Assembly (NCBI RefSeq): GCF_945859705.1
Contig: NC_079137.1
Span: 28,515,322 to 28,579,321 of the forward strand
Direction: 5' to 3'
Source: Episyrphus balteatus
Taxonomy: Eukaryota; Arthropoda; Insecta; Diptera; Syrphidae
DNA: 64,000 nt
Shown here: positions 59,011-64,000 of the stretch, piece by piece
How positions within the stretch are numbered: the first letter of the stretch is position 1
How the letters are laid out: every line of letters begins with the position of its first letter
Translations under genes and position numbers: made by a program
The notes under the pieces: generated by a model
The model's input: only the letters and a program-made list of their open reading frames with translations
What the model was told of the DNA's origin: nothing
The model's database searches: none

Positions 59011-59401
59011 TATGTGCGAAAACAATGCAGTTTTCAGTGTCAGTCACTATTTCCATATTAGTTAGGAAAATCTATTTTTTTGCACTTTAATTTCCAAATA
59101 CCCCAACTTTTTCAAAAATACCAATAATTGTATGCCATCATTCAATCTCACCCAAAAACTAATGCTGGTTCTTTGAATTGCAGGGAAAACGTAAAATATA
59201 AGTTAAAAAAAAAAAATATTTCATTTTTATAATTTTTATAAATAATTGCACTTTAATTCTTAAAACAGTTTTGGTATTTGTTTTTGTTGTTTCGACATCA
59301 TGAGGTATAAATATTTTTCATTCCTTAATTTTATATTAAAAACTTAAATGCGCACATAATCATCCAAGTTGCTATTTGAGACAACAGACAATAATTCAAC
59401 C

Positions 59402-60260
59402 CTAAAACCATCCTTGTCTGCCAGTACCTCTTTTGTAAGGGCTCCTTGGGGTCGGTGCTGGCTTCGGCGGTGGCTGCAGAGTAAGACTTGCCTCCGACTG
59501 GCTGTCTGTTAAGCCAGCACTATACATCTCCTCCATAGCATCGTCCATTTCAAAGAATGTCACTTCGAAAGAATCCTGGTGTATGGGCGGCTTCTCCGAT
59601 GGATGCACCGATGATGATAGTTTACTCAACATTGGTTGTTTGGGTGTAGATTTAGCAGCATTACTTCCTCCTTTTCCACTTGCACTTGTAACAGAAGCAG
59701 CAACAGCAGCAGCACCCTGTGGAGCAGGGGGAGGTGGATGTTTTTTAATTGCTTTGCCCGCTAGCATCTTAGTATCTGCATTCCTCAAGAGTAATTCAGC
59801 TGCTCCTTCTATCCCAGCAGCAGCACTTCCACTCCTACTTGCAGTAGAACCAAGACTTGACGCTGATAGAATCACTTCATTTTGGCTCTTTGTTGTTGTT
59901 GACTTGTTGGTGTCGACCGGAGGCGTCTTACGTTGCTGGTTTTGTGACTCTTTGGCCACCATCGTTGCATCGTGCTTCAACGATTGTGGTGGCGATATGA
60001 ATCCATATTCAGTAATAACTGGGTGAATGTCCGGAGGCATTGGGTTCGTTGCCTGCTTTGATGATGACACATCATCCACCAGCTTACGAACTGATTTTGC
60101 ATTCGTAATACCACTGTCCTCGTTTGCTTCATCCGTGCCTGTCAACTCAGCGCCAATTTTATTCAACAAATCCAACAGCGTGCTGGTTTTTTCATCCTCG
60201 AATTCGATAACTGGTGTTTCGCAACCGGTACCATGTGGGGGTGGTGATAGTAATACCAAC
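59402..60260 (-). CDS. Unidentified gene, last coding exon
   Basis: The exon begins after TTCTATTTACAG at 60260 (phase 2) and ends at TAG 59404-59402, about 286 codons. Joined to the previous exon it reads KRLVLLSPPPHGTGCETPVI, then hydrophilic sequence, an alanine/serine-rich centre (SLGSTASRSGSAAAGIEGAA), proline runs (KKHPPPPAPQGAAA), an acidic motif QDSFEVTFFEMDDAMEEMYS and a proline-rich basic C-terminus (PPPKPAPTPRSPYKRGTGRQ, then GWF). No membrane helix or enzymatic motif was seen; it looks like a long disordered cytoplasmic tail. I do not recognise the family securely. A C-terminal tail of an insect TRPC-type channel is a guess from general appearance only. Higher GC, matching phases and a short intron make the exon itself secure. 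Confidence 0.8.
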
Positions 60261-60326
60261 CTGTAAATAGAACCAACCCTCATAGATTGACATCTACTCT
60301 GATTTCAAAATGAACTCATTTCATAC
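60261..60326 (-). other. 66-bp intron
   Basis: On the - strand the donor is AAAGAG|GTATGA and the acceptor TTCTATTTACAG|G. The length is typical of short fly introns, and phase 2 is preserved (AG|G = Arg). Confidence 0.85.
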
Positions 60327-60675
60327 CTCTTTGCCTCCCCGATGGCCTTCTGTAGATGTTGCAAGCTATTGTAGCTCTCTTTGCTGCAGCAGCGGCCGAT
60401 TTGAGAATTTTTTGCCACTCCTTGCAGAACCAGATTCCATTTATGGACTGCCGATTGATTAGCTACAGTGCGAGCTATGCGACGGAATCGGGTTTTGGGA
60501 TCTTCATGGACAGGTGGTTGATTGGGTTCACTTTCGATTTTGATTTCGTTGATATCACCTTCACCGTTGACGTTGTTGGAAGATGATTTATTTGCTACCG
60601 CGGTCGGAACGGGGGCCACTTGGAATCCTCGCATCAGTCTCCGTTCCCAAATTTTAGCATGTTTGGCACGATGTG
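60327..60675 (-). CDS. Unidentified gene, penultimate coding exon
   Basis: A 349-nt exon starting after TTTCTATATCCCCAG (phase 1) and ending at the GTATGA donor (phase 2). It encodes HRAKHAKIWERRLMRGFQVA, then a Ser/Asn/Glu stretch and TRFRRIARTVANQSAVHKWN, LVLQGVAKNSQIGRCCSKES, ending LQHLQKAIGEAK-R. Basic, amphipathic stretches (KHAKIWERRLMRG; RFRRIARTVANQ...HKW) resemble calmodulin-binding peptides, which is an inference. The upstream exon must end in phase 1; I found none in the remaining 3.3 kb, so the rest of the gene lies to the right of the window. Confidence 0.78.
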
Positions 60676-61872
60676 CTGGGGATATAGAAACAAAAAGTAT
60701 GAATTGTGATTAGAGATGCATTTGGTCAGAAATGAAACAATGAAATTAGAAGAATGACAAGTTGAATTTGACATACGTGCCAGGTTGAAAATAGGTTACT
60801 GAAGTTCGGAGACTGGAAACTTAAAATTAAATTAAAGAAGATGCGTTAGGCGGAAAAATATTCTGTGAACAGATAATTCCATTTGATCAGAAACGCTTGT
60901 TGGGATATCTTGGAGATGATAATCCATAGAATAACTGGCAAAACACCTCTGGGCAACATGTACAAACTTAAGGCTGGGTAAGTAAGGCTATAAAGGCCTT
61001 ATAAACGCATATTATTCCTGATGGCTGAACATACAACCATCGAGCCGGAAGGCTTTTCTCCAATATTCTGAATGTTAGTATCTTCAGGTAACTACTACTC
61101 ATAAGCTACTCATTCATACGTAGGTACATCTATTACTTATACCAAGCAGCAGAACTAATAAAGCTCACGAAAAAGAGTTTTATTTAGAAAACGGTCTTTA
61201 GAATCCTATAAGTGAGGAAAGGAAACCCAAATCACATGAAAAGTTGCTAATAAAATATAGATCTGTTTAAGAACAACTTGGATTGCAGATCCATCACTGA
61301 TAAAATTTTGTAAGACTCCAAATATGTTGACTATCAAGCAAATCCAATCAAGGACATTCCGATAGTTTTATTTAAGTAGAAGAGCATGGTTTATTCCGGA
61401 AAGAGAAGAAACTATTCAAACAGTGTAAAGTCGAATAGATAAAGGAAATGATGCCTAAAAAGGAATCAGCTAGATAACATATGGCGGGTAGTATGATAAA
61501 AATTACTGAAACAGTGCTAATGATCTGGACCATTTCAACCAGCTGCTTAATGGTCATTAGGTCAAATATCTGAGCTCCGAAGAGCTGATCAAAATGATAT
61601 CAAGATAGACACCGATCGTTAAGCTAAAACAAAGCAAAGCCAAGGACAAAAGGCAAAGATTTTTAAACAAGGTGAAGTTAATATCGTCTGAGGAAAAGAT
61701 GAATCTAAGATGAATACCATTGCGGCTTAAAGCCTGGAAAGTCTATCTTTTAAATTTAATAAGATAACGAATATTTTTTACCACACAAAATCGTTTCCAA
61801 TTAATATGTAGATGTGAGTTGTAAGAAAGTCAGCATATTCAGTTTGAAAATTATTTTAATCCTATTAGTCTA
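60676..61872. other. Intron of the minus-strand gene, nothing recognised
   Basis: About 1.2 kb, less AT-rich than the rest, with no open frame of note. It could be a decayed transposon but no diagnostic motif was found. Confidence 0.45.
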
Positions 61873-62034
61873 AGAGCCCACAGCAGATTTTGGGACGTCT
61901 GGTGGGGGTAGTGCCGTGATTTAAACGTCTGGCAATAATTTATTTTTTATCTGGAGGTAGTGGTGATTTTTACTTGCGATGTAGGTACTATAGGGCAAGT
62001 TTAGGATTCGTAAAAAAAATCGAACTCGAGATAA

Positions 62035-62089
62035 CAATTTTATATGACATTACGATGATGGAGAATGCCAAAAAAGTGGGTCCGGCAAT

Positions 62090-62138
<49 letters not shown>

Positions 62139-62962
62139 GTGTCTGTCTCTATCTGGAGCTGCAGCCTAAACGAGTGAAGTGATTTTCTTCAAACTTGGTA
62201 GTTAGCAGTTTTTGGTGATTCCCTAGAGGGGAAATTGAAATTTTTTTTTATGACCAAAACTAACGGTACCTGCCATATAACGAAAATAGAAAAGGTAATT
62301 TTTTTCAAAAACGGCTCTAACGATTTTGATTAAAATTTTTGTGTGTAGTACTACACATAAGGGCCAACTTTTTAAATAAAAAAAATATTTTTTGTACCGT
62401 TATTAACGGTACCTGTCATAGAACGGTTTTTTTCGTTTCTGAATATCTCGTACAAAATTAACCCGATTTAAATGAAAATTTTTATACAAAAGTGTGTAAG
62501 TAAAGATAATATTAAAATTTTAGAAAATTTTCAAAAAACGCATTTTTGGTTTTTTAAAAAATATTTCAAAATTTTTTTTTGAAAAATCAATTTTTTGAAA
62601 ACGGATCAATGAAAAATTTTGAAATTTAGTTTTTATGTGTAAATTAATTATTTCTTCAAAATGGCATACCAACTTTTTTTTTGAAAAATAATTTTTTTAA
62701 AAAACGTCTCCTACAATTTTCAAAATTTTTTTTCTAAAAATACCTTTTTATACGAGAAATAAAATGGCATATTTGTTTTTTTTTTTTAAGATATTTTAAA
62801 ACGGAGTTTTATTAATTATAAAAACAGATTTAATTTTTTTATACTACTTATGAAATTTCTTCAAAATATCAAATTTTAAATTTCTTGAATAAAAAGCTTT
62901 AACATTATAGTTACTTTAAGCATAAGAGCAAGTACGTGCGACCCCAGTCGTGCAATTTATTT
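62035..62962 (+). mobile_element. mini-me/DINE-1-like dispersed repeat, copy b
   Basis: Same blocks as at 4240-5115: TATGACATTACGATGATGGA, a long (TCTG)n tract, GAGCTGCAGCCTAAACGAGT, TTAACGGTACCTGTCATA, ACGGCTCTAACGATTTTGAT and the end AGCAAGTACGTGCGACCCCA followed by GTCGTGCAATTTATT. It is nested inside another transposon. Confidence 0.6.
62090..62148. repeat. (TCTG)n microsatellite
   Basis: About twelve uninterrupted TCTG units followed by TGTGTCTGTCTC. It lies at the same internal position as the shorter (GTCT)n tract at 4263-4281 in the related copy, so it has expanded within the element. Confidence 0.95.
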
Positions 62963-63399
62963 AAGAGTTACCACCAGACGGTTATACATCTTGCAAAAAA
63001 TAATATTCTGACTTTTGTATGAAAATCGCTACTTCGCGAATCTTTAAGGACGTCTGGTAATGCTGCGAATAAAACGTCTGGGACCGAACTTTTTTAGGTC
63101 AAGGTATCGCCCTCTATCGGCTCTATATGAATTAAAGTCGTTATATACTCGACACAAAAATCGGAAAAAATGCATTTTTCAACTCCCCATAAACCATAGA
63201 ATGCCGTGAAATAAACCTGCCAGACTTTTGAATTCTTCATCAGGACGCTATTACCTACAAATACATATGACCAATTTTCGGTTATCCATAACCTCCCAAA
63301 ATCTGCTGTGGGCTCTCGGTCTATATATCAAAATGTAAAAAAGAATTAAAAAGTGTTTTTAAAACAAAGAAAAAAACCTTTTAAATGGATTAATCTAAA

Positions 63400-63795
63400 A
63401 ATATCATTTAATTCCTTGTATGTACATATAACAAAAAATTTTGGATTTTTTTCAAAACCATTTTTCTAAAAATTATTTTCAAATTTTTTCAAAAAAAATA
63501 ATTTGATAGGTACCTTTGATATTTTTAAAAAATTATTATTTCACACGTAAACCAAATTTTCAAGCAAATTTCATTGCCATTAAGAAATATAGTCTTACGT
63601 CCTTATGAAAAAATCAGAAATTAATAAAATCGGTTCTATGGAAGGTGCCGTTAATAACGGTTCAGAAAATATTTTTTTTATTTCAAAAATAGGATATTAT
63701 TTGCCGCAGAACACTTTTTTTTTATATCCAAATCGTTAGAGCCGTTTTTTAAAGTCATATAGCAAGTACCGTTAATTTTGGTCCCAACAAAATTC
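63400..63795 (-). mobile_element. mini-me/DINE-1-like repeat fragment, inverted
   Basis: The - strand contains GGACCAAAATTAACGGTACT, ACGGCTCTAACGATTTGGAT and ACCGTTATTAACGGCACCTT, matching the middle of the copies at 4.2-5.1 and 62.0-63.0 kb. The ends are missing. Confidence 0.5.
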
Positions 63796-64000
63796 AATTT
63801 CTGTTTATGGAATAGCCAAACACTCTTAACTACCAGGCAGCGTTGCCGCGAAGAAAAAAGTAGAGAGGGCCATTTAGAATTTTTTTGAGGACCATTTGAC
63901 AAAATTGTGGGCCAAATATTTTACTAACAAAATTTTCCTAAAAACGTAAAAATGCAATTTATTAAAAATTTTATTTATTCTTTTTTATTTGTTTAAAGCA

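Larger units (their letters stand above)
61873..63315. mobile_element. DNA transposon with AGAGCCCACAGCAGATTTTG ends, carrying a nested repeat
   Basis: AGAGCCCACAGCAGATTTTG (61873) and CAAAATCTGCTGTGGGCTCT (to 63316) are perfect inverted ends. The flanks TTAGTCTA (left) and TCGGTCTA (right) may be an 8-bp duplication with two changes. The internal motif GACGTCTGGTGG/CCACCAGACGG also recurs inverted. The DINE-like copy at 62035-62962 sits inside it. No transposase. It lies in the intron of the minus-strand gene. Confidence 0.65.

Noticed and set aside
59583..60713. Antisense frames of 63-147 codons over the minus-strand gene
   Set aside because: Shadows; the minus-strand exons have consensus splice sites with matching phases.
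61974..62177. 67-codon open frame ending in a SVCLSVCLSVC repeat
   Set aside because: It is the translation of the (TCTG)n microsatellite.
1..64000. CRISPR array or bacterial-type system
   Set aside because: The direct repeats here (14, 22, 147, ~470 bp) lack unique spacers, and splicing and LINE/SINE content show a eukaryotic genome.

Overview
The window is AT-rich eukaryotic DNA, almost certainly from an insect and most likely a fly (Diptera). The reasons are: spliced genes with long introns plus one 66-bp intron, a jockey-type non-LTR retrotransposon, repeats resembling the dipteran mini-me/DINE-1 type with (GTCT)n tracts, tRNA-derived SINE heads, and a dense load of small non-autonomous DNA transposons and foldback elements. 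No bacterial-type operon, CRISPR array or virus was seen.

Host genes are few. (1) On the + strand, four exons (3952-4042, 13884-14504, 22155-22359, 25693-26347) join in compatible phases (1/1/2) and form the 3' part of a two-pore-domain potassium channel gene. The last exon carries the third membrane segment, the second pore loop (TIGYGD) and the fourth membrane segment. The first pore must lie left of the window. (2) On the - strand, two exons (60675-60327 and 60260-59402) separated by a 66-bp intron are the 3' end of a gene I do not recognise securely. (3) At 44974-45089 there is a probable first coding exon of an unidentified + strand gene with a perfect donor site.

Everything else is intron or intergenic DNA full of mobile elements. 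The channel introns contain a nearly intact jockey-like LINE (8378-12788, antisense to the host gene, 13-bp target-site duplication), a 1.1-kb near-perfect palindrome (5430-6528), a hAT-like element with AGCTGAGCTG subterminal arrays (16444-18359) abutting a 14-bp minisatellite, an RT relic, SINE remnants and several MITEs. Downstream of the channel gene lie a series of foldback or palindromic elements (27.8-29.1, 30.5-32.5, 33.5-34.2, 46.3-48.2, 51.0-51.8, 53.5-55.2 kb), a piggyBac-like MITE (TTAA-flanked, 35.4-35.9 kb) and two TA-flanked GGGTA-ended elements (48.8-49.9, 58.1-59.0 kb).

Two copies of one unusual 1.4-kb element (about 46-1436 and 38036-39439) each carry five 147-bp tandem repeats and end in a ~150-bp-arm hairpin. 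Their 147-bp period keeps one minus-strand reading frame open (49-residue repeats). This family and the set of long palindromes are the most unusual content. If transcribed, the palindromes would give long hairpin RNAs.
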